Shown here: positions 17,111 through 26,612 of the stretch, piece by piece | Layout: the number at the start of each line of letters is the position of its first letter | Position numbering within the stretch: the stretch's first letter is position 1 | From: Sporosarcina sp. ZBG7A | GTDB taxonomy: Bacteria; Bacillota; Bacilli; Bacillales_A; Planococcaceae | NCBI RefSeq assembly: GCF_000813425.1 | Contig: NZ_JWIB01000008.1 | Span: forward strand, 1-64,000 | Direction: 5' to 3' | DNA: 64,000 bases | Made by a program: the position numbers and the translations under genes | The notes under the pieces: generated by a model | The model's database searches: none | The model's input: only the letters and a program-made list of their open reading frames with translations | What the model was told of the DNA's origin: nothing

Positions 17111-19024
17111 TTGAAAGAAATAATCGGAATGCGGTCTAAAAAGAGACTGCGAGCCGTGTTTGTTATTTTTTTACTCCTACTGGGAGCAACTGTCGGGAAA
17201 TTATTTCATGCACAAATCATTAAACATGAATGGCTAAAAGAGCGCGCGCAAGCAAACTGGGATCGAGAAATTCCTTTTGGCGGGGTGAGAGGAGAGATTG
17301 TGGATCGAAATGGCAAATTGATTGTCGGGAACCAACTTGCCCCTACGCTTTACTTCATGCCTGCTCAAAACCCTGATCCTGAAGATGCGGCAGCGAAACT
17401 TGCTCCCATCCTCCAAGTCGATCAGGCGAAGTTAGCCGAGAAAATGAGTAAAAAAGATTATATGGTTAAATTGGCACCAGAAGGAAAAAACATTGCGAAA
17501 GCTCAAGCTGATGAGATTTCTGCGTTGAAAATCCCTGGTCTCTACACTGGTGTAGATTTCATGCGCAGCTATCCAAATGGCGAACTACTTTCACGTCTTC
17601 TAGGATTTACAGGTTATGATGGTCAAGGTCTTGCTGGTATTGAATATGCATACAACGAATTTCTGAACGGAACAGGGGACAGAATTCGAATGTATACTGA
17701 TGCAAGAGGAGTGCCACTCCCCCATGTAGATGATGACTTCAAGGACGGAAAAGAGGGCTCATCCGTAGTTTTGACAATTGATGCCGAGATACAAAAAATT
17801 GTTGAACGAGAACTCTCACAAGCTATGGAAAAGTATGATGCCGCTCAAGCACTTGCGATTGTGATGAACCCTAAAACAGGGGAGCTTCTGTCTTTAGCGT
17901 CGGCACCAACATTCGATCCAGCAAACTATCAGGAAGCTGATCCTAATATTTACAACCGAAACTTACCGGTTTGGATGACGTTTGAACCGGGTTCCACATT
18001 TAAGATTATGACATTAGCGGCAGGACTGGAAGAAAAAGTTATTGACTTAGACCATGAAACCTTCAATGATCCAGGGTATACTATGGTAGGTGGAGCTCGC
18101 TTGCGTTGCTGGAAGCGGGAAGGTCATGGCCATCAATCATTTCTGGAAGTCGTTGAAAACTCATGTAACCCGGGCTTCATTGAAATTGGACGACGTCTAG
18201 GAGAAGAGAAACTTTCTTCTTATATTCGTGATTTTGGATTTGGTGAATCGACAGAATCGGGTATTGCAGGTGAAGCAAAAGGAATTTTATTTGCTAAAGA
18301 TGCGTTTGGACCTGTTGAGCAAGCAACCACTTCTTTTGGTCAAGGTATAGCGGTAACTCCAATTCAACAAGTGCAGGCTGTAGCAGCAGCGGTTAACGGT
18401 GGATTGCTGTACAAACCATATATCGTCAAGGAAATTATTGGACCTGATGGTAAAGCATCTCAATCGTACGTACCTGAGATGAAGCGCCGTGTTATTAGTG
18501 AAGAGACTTCTGCTGAAGTTAGAAGAGCATTGGAATCTGTTGTTGCCAATGGTTCAGGACGTAATGCGTTTGTCGATGAAATTAGAGTCGGTGGGAAAAC
18601 GGGGACTGCGCAAAAAGTTCAAGATGGAAAGTATAAAGAAGGAGACTACATTGTCTCATTCATTGGGGTTGCACCTTCAAATGATCCTGAATTAGTCGTC
18701 TATGTAGCAATTGATAATCCTAAAAACTCAGTTCAGTTCGGAGGAGTCATTGCAGCTCCGATTGTCGGAAGAATCATTGAAGAAATTGCGCCGTTGGCAG
18801 GTGTCAAACCACAAAAAGATCAGTTGGAAAAAGAATATCGTTGGGGCGATCCCATTACGCAGCAAATTCCAGATCTTCGAGGATTGACTAAAGACGAAGT
18901 TGCAAAACAGCAATATACGCTTAAAATTGAATGGCATGGAAATGGTAAGAAAGTTAATAAGCAGTTACCTGTACCAGGAACAGAAGTGAATGAAGGAGAT
19001 GTAATTCACGTTTATACAGAGTAA
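17111..19024 (+). CDS. spoVD: Stage V sporulation protein D (spore cortex transpeptidase)
   Basis: A 637-residue class B PBP closely similar to SpoVD. It has one N-terminal membrane helix (about 13–34), a transpeptidase domain with STFK (Ser295–Lys298), SCN and KTG (496–498), and a single C-terminal PASTA repeat. The long LRCWKREGHGHQSFLEVVEN block is SpoVD-like. It cross-links cortex peptidoglycan in the forespore envelope with SpoVE. The start is taken as TTG at 17111, with GAGAGGTG upstream; an ATG at 17129 is the alternative. mraY follows directly; murE, present here in B. subtilis, is missing. Confidence 0.93.
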   Translation: MKEIIGMRSKKRLRAVFVIFLLLLGATVGKLFHAQIIKHEWLKERAQANWDREIPFGGVRGEIVDRNGKLIVGNQLAPTLYFMPAQNPDPEDAAAKLAPILQVDQAKLAEKMSKKDYMVKLAPEGKNIAKAQADEISALKIPGLYTGVDFMRSYPNGELLSRLLGFTGYDGQGLAGIEYAYNEFLNGTGDRIRMYTDARGVPLPHVDDDFKDGKEGSSVVLTIDAEIQKIVERELSQAMEKYDAAQALAIVMNPKTGELLSLASAPTFDPANYQEADPNIYNRNLPVWMTFEPGSTFKIMTLAAGLEEKVIDLDHETFNDPGYTMVGGARLRCWKREGHGHQSFLEVVENSCNPGFIEIGRRLGEEKLSSYIRDFGFGESTESGIAGEAKGILFAKDAFGPVEQATTSFGQGIAVTPIQQVQAVAAAVNGGLLYKPYIVKEIIGPDGKASQSYVPEMKRRVISEETSAEVRRALESVVANGSGRNAFVDEIRVGGKTGTAQKVQDGKYKEGDYIVSFIGVAPSNDPELVVYVAIDNPKNSVQFGGVIAAPIVGRIIEEIAPLAGVKPQKDQLEKEYRWGDPITQQIPDLRGLTKDEVAKQQYTLKIEWHGNGKKVNKQLPVPGTEVNEGDVIHVYTE

Positions 19025-19081
19025 TTGTGCAAACATGACTGAACCAACAACTTGTTTGGGAACACAGAAGGAGAACTAGAC

Positions 19082-20053
19082 ATGACGCTCGTCACAACAA
19101 TCACGGCTATTGCCGTAACATTTGGGCTTACAGCTCTACTGGGTTATGCGATCATTCCACTGCTAAGACGGATGAAATTCGGTCAAAGCATTCGTGAAGA
19201 AGGTCCTCAAGCCCATTTGAAAAAAGCAGGGACACCTACAATGGGCGGTCTGATTTTTCTTGTCGCGATTCTTATCGCAACGCCTATTTTGTCTTACATA
19301 AATGGCGTACTCACTACGCAGACAATTGTTCTATTGCTTGTATTGGTAGGATTTGGAGTCATCGGGTTTATAGATGACTTCATTATCGTGGTAATGAAAC
19401 GAAATCTTGGTCTGACATCACTACAAAAACTGATTGGTCAAATCATTATTGCGATATTTGCATTTTTCCTATTGAAATTAGGACCTTTTGATACAGTGAT
19501 CTCGATTCCCTTTACAGGATTTGAAATCGATATGGGAATCTTTTATGTCGTATTCCTGATTTTCTGGCTCGTTGGATTTTCAAATGCTGTGAATCTTACA
19601 GATGGATTGGATGGCCTTGTTTCAGGTACGTCATCGATTGCATTTTCTGCTTTCGGAATTCTAGCAGTTTCCTATAATCAGCAAGATATCGCAATGTTTT
19701 CATTTGTCGTATCTGGAGCCATGCTTGGTTTCCTATTGTTTAACATGAAACCAGCGCGAGTGTTTATGGGAGATACAGGCTCACTAGCACTTGGTGGAGC
19801 ACTGGCAATGATTTCAATGCTCATTAAGCAAGAGTTCTTGTTGCTCATTATCGGGATTGTATATGTAATTGAAACATTATCCGTGATTATTCAAGTGATT
19901 AGTTTTAAAACGACAGGCAAACGGGTATTCAAGATGAGTCCGATTCATCATCATTTTGAACTTTCTGGATGGTCTGAATGGAAAGTGGTTCTTGTCTTTT
20001 GGGGAATTGCATTTCTTGCTGCAATCGTACCTGTACTTATGGAGGTGATGTAA
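19082..20053 (+). CDS. mraY: Phospho-N-acetylmuramoyl-pentapeptide transferase MraY
   Basis: A 323-residue polytopic enzyme. It couples UDP-MurNAc-pentapeptide to undecaprenyl phosphate, forming lipid I. It shows the family blocks [16 protein letters not shown] with the catalytic Asp pair, NLTDGLDGL and the C-terminal HHHFELSGW. The ATG at 19082 with GAAGGAG upstream is preferred over the in-frame TTG at 19052. murD starts on the base after its stop, with its ribosome site inside the mraY 3' end. Confidence 0.96.
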   Translation: MTLVTTITAIAVTFGLTALLGYAIIPLLRRMKFGQSIREEGPQAHLKKAGTPTMGGLIFLVAILIATPILSYINGVLTTQTIVLLLVLVGFGVIGFIDDFIIVVMKRNLGLTSLQKLIGQIIIAIFAFFLLKLGPFDTVISIPFTGFEIDMGIFYVVFLIFWLVGFSNAVNLTDGLDGLVSGTSSIAFSAFGILAVSYNQQDIAMFSFVVSGAMLGFLLFNMKPARVFMGDTGSLALGGALAMISMLIKQEFLLLIIGIVYVIETLSVIIQVISFKTTGKRVFKMSPIHHHFELSGWSEWKVVLVFWGIAFLAAIVPVLMEVM

Positions 20054-21409
20054 ATGCACAACGCAGCACAGTTTTTAGGGAAAAAAGCACTCGTGCTAGG
20101 ATTGGCGAAAAGTGGTCATGCAGCTGCCTCGTTGCTTGCAACTTGCGGGGCATCTGTTACGTTAAATGACTCGGCACCGGATAATGGAAACCCACTTGCT
20201 GAAGAGTTACGGGTACAAGGAGTCCATGTGATTTGTGGTGGACATCCAGAAGATATCTTAGATGCTGGATTTGACTTCATCGTTAAAAATCCTGGTATTC
20301 CTTATACCAATCCTGTTATTTTACAGGCTGAGCAACTCGGAATTCCGATTTGGACAGAGATTGAACTTGCTTATCTAATTAGCGAAGCACCGTTTATTGG
20401 AATTACAGGTTCAAACGGAAAAACTACGACGACGACACTGCTTTATCACATGTTGAATATCGGGGATAGACACCCTCTAATAGCAGGTAATATTGGAACG
20501 GTAGCCAGCACAGTTGCTTCAACAGCAACTGCTGATGAAGTCATTGTTTTAGAAGCATCTTCGTTCCAATTGATGGGCGTTGATGAGTTCCGTCCGCATA
20601 TCGCAATTTGGACAAATTTGTACGAGGCGCATTTGGACTATCACGGTAGTGCAACAGCGTATGCTGAAGCGAAAGCTCAAATCACAAAAAACCAAACAGC
20701 AACTGATTTCCTAATATATAACGCAGACCAACCAGTAATTAAGCGATTCATAGAAAACTCAAAAGCCACTCTGGTTCCTTTTACAACAAGAGGAAGATGC
20801 TCTGAAGGAATTTCAGCAGACGGTGAGTCGATATACTGGCTTGGTGAACCGATTATCTCAAGGAAAAAAATTACGTTACCTGGAGCGCACAACTTAGAAA
20901 ATATTTTGTCTGCTACTGCTGCTGCATTGTTGTATGGCTGTGAACGAAGTGCGATAGAAAGTGTACTCAGTTCGTTTACAGGTGTTAGGCACCGCATGCA
21001 ATTTGTAACGGAATATGATGGACGGAAATTTTATAATGATTCAAAGGCGACAAATACGCTGGCAACCAAAAGTGCGTTATCTTCATTTGAAACACCGACA
21101 ATTCTAATCGCTGGCGGTTTGGATCGAGGACATTCGTTTGAGGAATTACGCTCCCATATGACCAATGTCAAAGCGCTTATTGGAATTGGTGAAACGGGTG
21201 ATCGACTCTTACAGTTCGCTGAGTCATGCGGCGTAGGAATTGTTCATGAGGCAGGAACTCTTCGTGAAGCGATACTGGTAGCCTACGCCGCTTCTGATAT
21301 AGGAGACACAGTTCTACTATCACCAGCTTGTGCGAGCTGGGATCAGTATCCTAACTTTGAAGCAAGAGGCGATGAATTTATCGAAGCTGTTCAAAAACTA
21401 AAAGCATGA
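20054..21409 (+). CDS. murD: UDP-N-acetylmuramoylalanine–D-glutamate ligase
   Basis: A 451-residue cytosolic Mur ligase that adds D-glutamate to UDP-MurNAc-L-alanine. Domain order is as usual: an N-terminal UDP-binding domain (VLGLAKSGHAAA), a central ATPase with the P-loop GSNGKTT (119–125), then a C-terminal ligase domain (KFYNDSKATNTLAT, LSPACASWDQYPNFEARG). The GGAGGTGATG site lies within the end of mraY. spoVE follows after 42 bp. It is the only cytosolic Mur ligase gene in this cluster. Confidence 0.97.
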   Translation: MHNAAQFLGKKALVLGLAKSGHAAASLLATCGASVTLNDSAPDNGNPLAEELRVQGVHVICGGHPEDILDAGFDFIVKNPGIPYTNPVILQAEQLGIPIWTEIELAYLISEAPFIGITGSNGKTTTTTLLYHMLNIGDRHPLIAGNIGTVASTVASTATADEVIVLEASSFQLMGVDEFRPHIAIWTNLYEAHLDYHGSATAYAEAKAQITKNQTATDFLIYNADQPVIKRFIENSKATLVPFTTRGRCSEGISADGESIYWLGEPIISRKKITLPGAHNLENILSATAAALLYGCERSAIESVLSSFTGVRHRMQFVTEYDGRKFYNDSKATNTLATKSALSSFETPTILIAGGLDRGHSFEELRSHMTNVKALIGIGETGDRLLQFAESCGVGIVHEAGTLREAILVAYAASDIGDTVLLSPACASWDQYPNFEARGDEFIEAVQKLKA

Positions 21410-21451
21410 ACTATCAGTATTCGTTAATTCTTTAAATCTAACAGCGAAAGG

Positions 21452-22540
21452 ATGCATCCACTGCTTTCAAAGTATAGAATGCTCTTTATGTTTTCAGCGG
21501 TAGCTCTCACGATAATCGGTGTGCTCTTCGTCCACTCAGCCGCAGCTTATTGGGGAGAAATCCGCTATGCTGATGCCGCTCCATTTGCCCTCAAACAACT
21601 TATTTACATAGGTGTATCCATTACCATTGCCTATTTGATGATGCGAAGCCCGCTCTTATCGACGGAGAGGTTTTGGACGTTATTTTATGTTGTAGCTGTC
21701 GTGTTATTAACGTTAGTGCTCATTCCGGGAATTGGCGCAGTTAGAAATGGTTCTCAAAGTTGGATTGCATTTGGTCCGATCAGTTTGCAACCTGCAGAGT
21801 TTGTGAAAGTGGCTTTGATTGGGAAGCTTGCTATGAGTATGAAGACTAAATCGGGCCAGAAAGTTTGGGATTGGCGTCATTTCGCATTGATCTTATTACC
21901 CTTTGCGTTAATTATGATGCAACCTGACTTGGGTTCAGCCGTCATAATGATCGTTTCAGCTTTTGTCGTATTGTTTGTTGCAGGGTATCCTCTCACTTTC
22001 TTTTCTTTGTTAGGTGTAACTGGTGTTGGAGCGTTCGCTGCGTTAATAGCAGCAGCACCTTACCGTTTAGCCCGCATTAAATCCTACATCGATCCATGGA
22101 GTGACCCGCTAGGTAAAGGCTTCCAAGGTATCCAATCGCTTTTTGCAATTGCGCCTGGAGGATTGCTGGGACATGGATTTGGAAATAGTAGACAAAAATA
22201 TTTGTACTTACCTGAGCCTCAAAATGATTTTATCTTTTCGATTATTGCAGAAGAGACTGGCTTTATAGGTGCAACCGTTGTTTTATTATTGTTTGTCTGT
22301 TTACTTATAGGTGCATTCGGGGTCGCTATTAGAACTTCTGGATGGAAAGAATGTCTTGTTGTATCTGGCATGGCATCCATCATTATCTTCCAGACATTCT
22401 TGAATGTTGGTGTTGTTTCTGGCCTGCTTCCAGTAACAGGTGTTACTTTACCATTCATCAGTTACGGTGGATCTTCGATGCTGACGACATGGCTTGCCGT
22501 AGGTACGATTTTACATTTTTCTAGACAAAAGAAAGATTGA
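21452..22540 (+). CDS. spoVE: SpoVE/FtsW-type SEDS glycosyltransferase
   Basis: A 362-residue SEDS-family membrane protein with about ten helices. The motifs RNGSQSWIAFGPISLQPAEFVK, GYLP-type LPEPQNDFIFSIIAEETGFIG and TGVTLPFISYGGSS are typical of FtsW/SpoVE. Given spoVD and the position after murD, I infer SpoVE, the cortex glycosyltransferase partner of SpoVD. An FtsW role in growth cannot be excluded. The start is uncertain: GAAAGG touches the ATG at 21452, so a CTG at 21461 or ATG at 21479 might be used. divIB follows; murG and murB, found here in B. subtilis, are absent. Confidence 0.88.
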   Translation: MHPLLSKYRMLFMFSAVALTIIGVLFVHSAAAYWGEIRYADAAPFALKQLIYIGVSITIAYLMMRSPLLSTERFWTLFYVVAVVLLTLVLIPGIGAVRNGSQSWIAFGPISLQPAEFVKVALIGKLAMSMKTKSGQKVWDWRHFALILLPFALIMMQPDLGSAVIMIVSAFVVLFVAGYPLTFFSLLGVTGVGAFAALIAAAPYRLARIKSYIDPWSDPLGKGFQGIQSLFAIAPGGLLGHGFGNSRQKYLYLPEPQNDFIFSIIAEETGFIGATVVLLLFVCLLIGAFGVAIRTSGWKECLVVSGMASIIIFQTFLNVGVVSGLLPVTGVTLPFISYGGSSMLTTWLAVGTILHFSRQKKD

Positions 22541-22560
22541 GTGAAAAGGAGGGGGAGGAA

Positions 22561-23376
22561 ATGGAGAAGGTTATCGATATTGAAGAACGGATTCCGTCTA
22601 TGCGCAAAAAGCGTCGTAAAAAGACGAATAGGAAGTTTGTAATCATTTTACTCTTATTTGTCACCATCCTCCTCGTCCTCCTTTACTTTCAATCGCAGGC
22701 GAGTAAAATCGATGCTGTCGTTCTAGAAGGCTCCGTGCTTCATGATAAGAATTTCTATTTAGAACAAGCTGGGATCTCTTCAGGTGACTCTATATGGGGA
22801 TTTGGTATTGAGGATGCAACCAAACGTCTTCGTGCCGTAGAAGGTGTACAAGAGGCTACTGTTTCTCGAAAATGGTTTCGTGATGTACACATTACGGTAA
22901 AGGAATGGAGCCCGATAGCGTGGATGGATAGAAAAGGACAATACGAGCTTCTTCTTGAAAACGGAGATGTTTTCACGCCTGTTGAAAAACCTTTAGTGGA
23001 CATTCCGATTGTGGATGGATTTGAAGACGAAGATGTGCGAAAACTTCTAGCCTCACAGCTTATGGAATTGGACGAGTCAGTTTACCAACTCGTTTCTGAA
23101 ATTGTGGAGCAGGAAGATTCAAAGGGTGACAGCGTGATTTTGTATATGGATGATGGATATGAAGTTCACGCTTTACTCGGAACGCTATCGGAGAAGCTAT
23201 CTTATTATCCTGAAATTGTGAATCAGCTGAATGGTTCAGAAAAAGGCGTGATTGACGTGGAAGTAGGAACGTATTTCACTCCGTATAGTAAATTGTATGG
23301 AAGTGAAGAAGGTAAAGTGGATGAAGAAAATGCGGACGAAGAAAAAGGTGATGACAGTGAGTCTGAAGACGAGTGA
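22561..23376 (+). CDS. divIB: Cell division protein DivIB (FtsQ)
   Basis: 271 residues. It has a basic cytoplasmic tail with a KKRRKK cluster, one membrane helix (about 24–44), a POTRA domain starting near VVLEGSVLHDKNFYLEQAGI, a beta domain, and a very acidic C-terminal tail. It stabilises the FtsL/DivIC pair in the divisome. The ATG at 22561 has a strong AAGGAGGGGGAGG site and is preferred to a TTG at 22537. The acidic tail overlaps the start of the next gene by 20 bp. Confidence 0.92.
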   Translation: MEKVIDIEERIPSMRKKRRKKTNRKFVIILLLFVTILLVLLYFQSQASKIDAVVLEGSVLHDKNFYLEQAGISSGDSIWGFGIEDATKRLRAVEGVQEATVSRKWFRDVHITVKEWSPIAWMDRKGQYELLLENGDVFTPVEKPLVDIPIVDGFEDEDVRKLLASQLMELDESVYQLVSEIVEQEDSKGDSVILYMDDGYEVHALLGTLSEKLSYYPEIVNQLNGSEKGVIDVEVGTYFTPYSKLYGSEEGKVDEENADEEKGDDSESEDE

Positions 23377-24082
23377 TCGAAAAAAAAGGAATAACCGTAT
23401 TTCTTATGCCCTCGTATTTTTAGTGCTTGGTTTCATTTTATCCTTTTCCTATCGTACGCTCGGTCCAGGGTCTGAAACACAGCAACTTCGCTCTCAAATC
23501 GATTCGAAAGAAGAGGGATTTCGAGAGGAATTAATCGAACAAAAAGAACGTAACAAGCAGCTAACTGATGAAATTTCATCAAAACAAAAGACGATTGCAG
23601 AAGTTGAACAAACTTTAAGTGACACGGAAGAAAATCATGATTTGCTCGTCAAAGAAGCAAAAAGTCTCCGGTTACTACTTGGAGTTGTTCCAGCAAGCGG
23701 ACAAGGGGTTCGAGTGGAACTGGCTGATGGAGATTACGATCCGGCTGAACAAAATCCGAATGAATATATTGTCCATGAGAGCCAAGTTCTATTAGTAGTC
23801 AACGAACTCAAAATTGCAGGAGCTCAAGCGCTTTCGATTAATGGTCAACGTTTGAATGCGAACTCCAGTATAAAATGTACGGGGCCCGTCATTACAATTG
23901 ATGGACAAACCTATCCTGCTCCTTTCGTGGTTGAAGCGATAGGGGATTCCAATGCGCTTAACTCGTCGCTGATGCTAAAAGGAGGCGTAATGGATAGTTT
24001 GTTATCAGATAACATTGAGATGAAAATCGAAAAACGAAAAGAGATTCTCATGCCTGCACTACGGGATGATATACAAGGATAA
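23357..24082 (+). CDS. ylxW: DUF881 family protein (YlxW-like)
   Basis: About 241 residues: a basic N-terminus, one membrane helix (about residues 17–35), then a coiled coil (about 45–105) and a conserved C-terminal DUF881 domain (GQGVRVELADGD and INGQRLNANSSIKCTGPVITIDG). The GTG at 23357 with AAAGGTG six bases upstream is the likely start; ATG at 23351 is the alternative. It begins inside the divIB tail. In B. subtilis the order divIB–ylxW–ylxX–sbp–ftsA is the same. The molecular function is unknown. Confidence 0.85.
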   Translation: MSLKTSDRKKRNNRISYALVFLVLGFILSFSYRTLGPGSETQQLRSQIDSKEEGFREELIEQKERNKQLTDEISSKQKTIAEVEQTLSDTEENHDLLVKEAKSLRLLLGVVPASGQGVRVELADGDYDPAEQNPNEYIVHESQVLLVVNELKIAGAQALSINGQRLNANSSIKCTGPVITIDGQTYPAPFVVEAIGDSNALNSSLMLKGGVMDSLLSDNIEMKIEKRKEILMPALRDDIQG

Positions 24083-24111
24083 TTCGATCCGACGAGGGAG
24101 GATGAGTGTGT

Positions 24112-24825
24112 ATGAAGCGTAAATGGATGTTCACTTTCATCCTGCTCATTGTCGGTTTTATGGTTGCGGTACAGTACAATACTGTTCAGCAGCCGGAAGA
24201 GCGAGATACGCGGGACTTGTGGGCAATCAGAAACGAGTTAGCAAAGGAACGGAAACTCCATTCAGAATTATTGACTGAAGTTCGTGAACTGGATAAAACA
24301 ATTGGGAAGTACAATGCATCCGAAGGAGCAAGTGCAGGTAAAGCATTAGCCGATACGGTTCATGATTTATACGGACAAGCAGGAATGATAGACCAAACGG
24401 GTGCGGGCATTGTAATAGATGTCGTCCCTTCTGAAGAAAGTATTGCATTCGGTACCCCACTTCACGAAGTGAGTCCTGAATTATTGACGCGCTTTGTCAA
24501 TGAAGTGAATCGTTTTAAAGGGATTGACATGGAGATAGATGGAAAACGTGTGACGGGGTTAAGTGCCATCCGGGACATAAATGGTGAGACAACAGTGAAT
24601 GGATTGGCTGTGTCGTTACCTCCATTTCAAATAAAAATCCTTTCTGCAGATATGGAGAGTAGTGAAAAGTTATATAACTTTTTACAATCCTCATCCATTC
24701 TCGATGACTTCTACTTAGATGATTTTGTGTTAGAGGTTGGACAACCTCAATCTGAAGTAACGATAAATGGTCGAATCGATAAATTTGAGAATCACTTTCT
24801 CAAAGAACTGCCAAAGGGGGGCTGA
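24112..24825 (+). CDS. ylxX: DUF881 family protein (YlxX-like)
   Basis: 237 residues, a paralogue of the preceding gene. It has one N-terminal membrane helix (about 5–22), a short coiled coil (about 35–62), then a DUF881 domain (QTGAGIVIDVVPSEE, INGETTVNGLAVSLPPFQIKI). ATG at 24112 follows GAGGGAGGATGAG; a GTG two codons earlier is possible. The function is unknown, but it belongs to the conserved set between divIB and ftsA and is followed by sbp after two bases. Confidence 0.85.
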   Translation: MKRKWMFTFILLIVGFMVAVQYNTVQQPEERDTRDLWAIRNELAKERKLHSELLTEVRELDKTIGKYNASEGASAGKALADTVHDLYGQAGMIDQTGAGIVIDVVPSEESIAFGTPLHEVSPELLTRFVNEVNRFKGIDMEIDGKRVTGLSAIRDINGETTVNGLAVSLPPFQIKILSADMESSEKLYNFLQSSSILDDFYLDDFVLEVGQPQSEVTINGRIDKFENHFLKELPKGG

Positions 24826-24827
24826 CA

Positions 24828-25199
24828 ATGTGGTTACCAATATTGGGGTTAATACTTGGGGTATCGCTAGGATTTCTCTCAGATATCCAGATTCCACAAG
24901 AATACGGTAATTATTTGTCAATTGCCGTATTGGCAGCACTCGATACCTTGCTTGGAGGCATCCGAGCTCACTTGCAAAGGGTGTATGATGATCAAGTATT
25001 CATCACAGGATTTTTCTTCAATATATTACTGGCTGCAGGACTCGCATTCCTTGGCGTACACTTAGGTGTGGATCTTTATTTAGCTGCTATATTTGCATTT
25101 GGAGTCCGGTTATTCCAGAATTTAGCCGTTATTCGACGGGTATTACTCACTAAATGGTCAGAGTATCGAAAAGTTTCTACGACAAATACTTCAAAATGA
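24828..25199 (+). CDS. sbp: Small basic protein Sbp (DUF1290)
   Basis: A 123-residue membrane protein with three or four hydrophobic segments. It shows the DUF1290 blocks YLSIAVLAALDTLLGGIRA and FITGFFFNILLAAGLAFLG. The GGGGGCTGA site overlaps the end of the previous gene. Its place before ftsA is as in B. subtilis. The function is unknown. A sigma-H-like promoter for ftsAZ begins at its stop codon. Confidence 0.9.
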   Translation: MWLPILGLILGVSLGFLSDIQIPQEYGNYLSIAVLAALDTLLGGIRAHLQRVYDDQVFITGFFFNILLAAGLAFLGVHLGVDLYLAAIFAFGVRLFQNLAVIRRVLLTKWSEYRKVSTTNTSK

Positions 25200-25227
25200 G
25201 AGGATTTCGAGAGGGGATGGCGAAAAT
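25199..25227 (+). promoter_or_regulatory. Candidate sigma-H promoter for ftsAZ
   Basis: AGAGGATTT (25199–25207) fits the sigma-H -35 consensus RNAGGAWWW. Eleven bases later GGCGAAAAT (25219–25227) fits RNNGAATWW with one mismatch. B. subtilis ftsAZ has a sigma-H promoter in the same place. TACAAT at 25249–25254 might also serve a sigma-A promoter, but no good -35 is visible. Confidence 0.55.
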
Positions 25228-25290
25228 ATTTAGACAATGCAGTAAGAATACAATAGAATGGAAGAAGAGTCACAATGGGAGGTGCCAAAG

Positions 25291-26568
25291 ATGAGTCAGT
25301 CAAATATGTATGTATCACTCGACATCGGGTCCTCCACTATCAAAGTCCTAATCGGCGAGGTGGATGGCGGGTCCCTACATGTGATCGGGGTAGGCAATGT
25401 TCAATCTGCCGGTATTCGTAAAGGATCCATTGTGGACATTGACGCAACAGTACAATCTATCCGTAAAGCAGTAGAACAAGCAGAACGGATGACAGGATTA
25501 CAAGTTAAAGAGGTTGTTCTTGGAATCCCATCAAATGGTGTTACTCTTCAAGACGTAAAAGGTGTCGTCGCTGTAAACTCTGTGAACCGTGAAATTACTG
25601 ACGACGATTTAGACCGAGTCATGGAGTCTGCACAAGTAATGTCTGTTGCACCTGAACGAGAAATTGTAAATATCATTCCGAAGCAATTCATCGTGGATGA
25701 TTATGATGAGATAAAAGATCCTAGAGGGATGATCGGTGTACGTCTAGAAATGGACGGTACAATGATTACCACATCGAAAACACTAGTGCACAATATCCTT
25801 CGTTGTGTAGAACGCGCTGGGCTGTCCATTCGTGAAATCTATTTACAGCCGCTCGCTTCCGGGACGTTCGCGTTAACAGAAGATGAAATGAATCATGGAA
25901 CGGCGTTCATCGATATCGGTGGCGGTTCAACGACAGTTTCCGTGTTCTGGGAAAATCGATTCGCCGCGACGACAGTATTACCTGTCGGTGGGGATCATAT
26001 TACGAAAGATCTCTCGATTATTCTCAAAACGCCGACTGAACAAGCAAGAAAAATCAAGCACCAATATGGTCATGCATTTTACGATGATGCATCTGATGAC
26101 GAGCTATTTGAAGTTCCGGTAATTGGTGCAGATACAAAAGATCAGTATAGCCAAAAATACATATCGGAGATTATCGGTGTAAGACTCGAGGAACTCTTTG
26201 AGCTTGTCCTTGAAGAGTTGTATCGCTTGGGTATCAGGGATCTTCCGGGTGGTGTTGTGTTGACTGGTGGCACGACCAAAATGGATGGCATTTTGCAACT
26301 GGCACGTCATGTACTCAACACGCGCGTCCGAATCCATACACCAGAATATATCGGTGTACGTGAGCCGATGTACTCAACAGCTGTTGGCCTAATTCGTTAT
26401 GCGAGTATGGAGGATACATTCTTTGGAGAAGGTCACTCTGAACCAATGGGACAAGCGTATGATGAAACAGCTGCTGCACCTGCTGCAAGAAGGAGTCACG
26501 AACCGAAACAAGAAAAAGATTCATTACTTGGTAAAACAAAACGCTTTTTCGACAGCTTTTTTGAATAA
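25291..26568 (+). CDS. ftsA: Cell division protein FtsA
   Basis: A 425-residue actin-like ATPase that tethers FtsZ to the membrane. The phosphate-1 loop is in SLDIGSSTIKVLIGE and the phosphate-2 loop in FIDIGGGSTTVSVF. The GGVVLTGGTTKMDG adenosine motif and a C-terminal amphipathic helix (KTKRFFDSFFE) are also present. ATG at 25291 follows GGGAGGTG; the frame extends upstream to 25258 without support. ftsZ starts 45 bp later. Confidence 0.96.
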   Translation: MSQSNMYVSLDIGSSTIKVLIGEVDGGSLHVIGVGNVQSAGIRKGSIVDIDATVQSIRKAVEQAERMTGLQVKEVVLGIPSNGVTLQDVKGVVAVNSVNREITDDDLDRVMESAQVMSVAPEREIVNIIPKQFIVDDYDEIKDPRGMIGVRLEMDGTMITTSKTLVHNILRCVERAGLSIREIYLQPLASGTFALTEDEMNHGTAFIDIGGGSTTVSVFWENRFAATTVLPVGGDHITKDLSIILKTPTEQARKIKHQYGHAFYDDASDDELFEVPVIGADTKDQYSQKYISEIIGVRLEELFELVLEELYRLGIRDLPGGVVLTGGTTKMDGILQLARHVLNTRVRIHTPEYIGVREPMYSTAVGLIRYASMEDTFFGEGHSEPMGQAYDETAAAPAARRSHEPKQEKDSLLGKTKRFFDSFFE

Positions 26569-26612
26569 ATTCGAGTTCCAAATGAGACGTTGAATGATTA
26601 GGAGGAGAAGAG

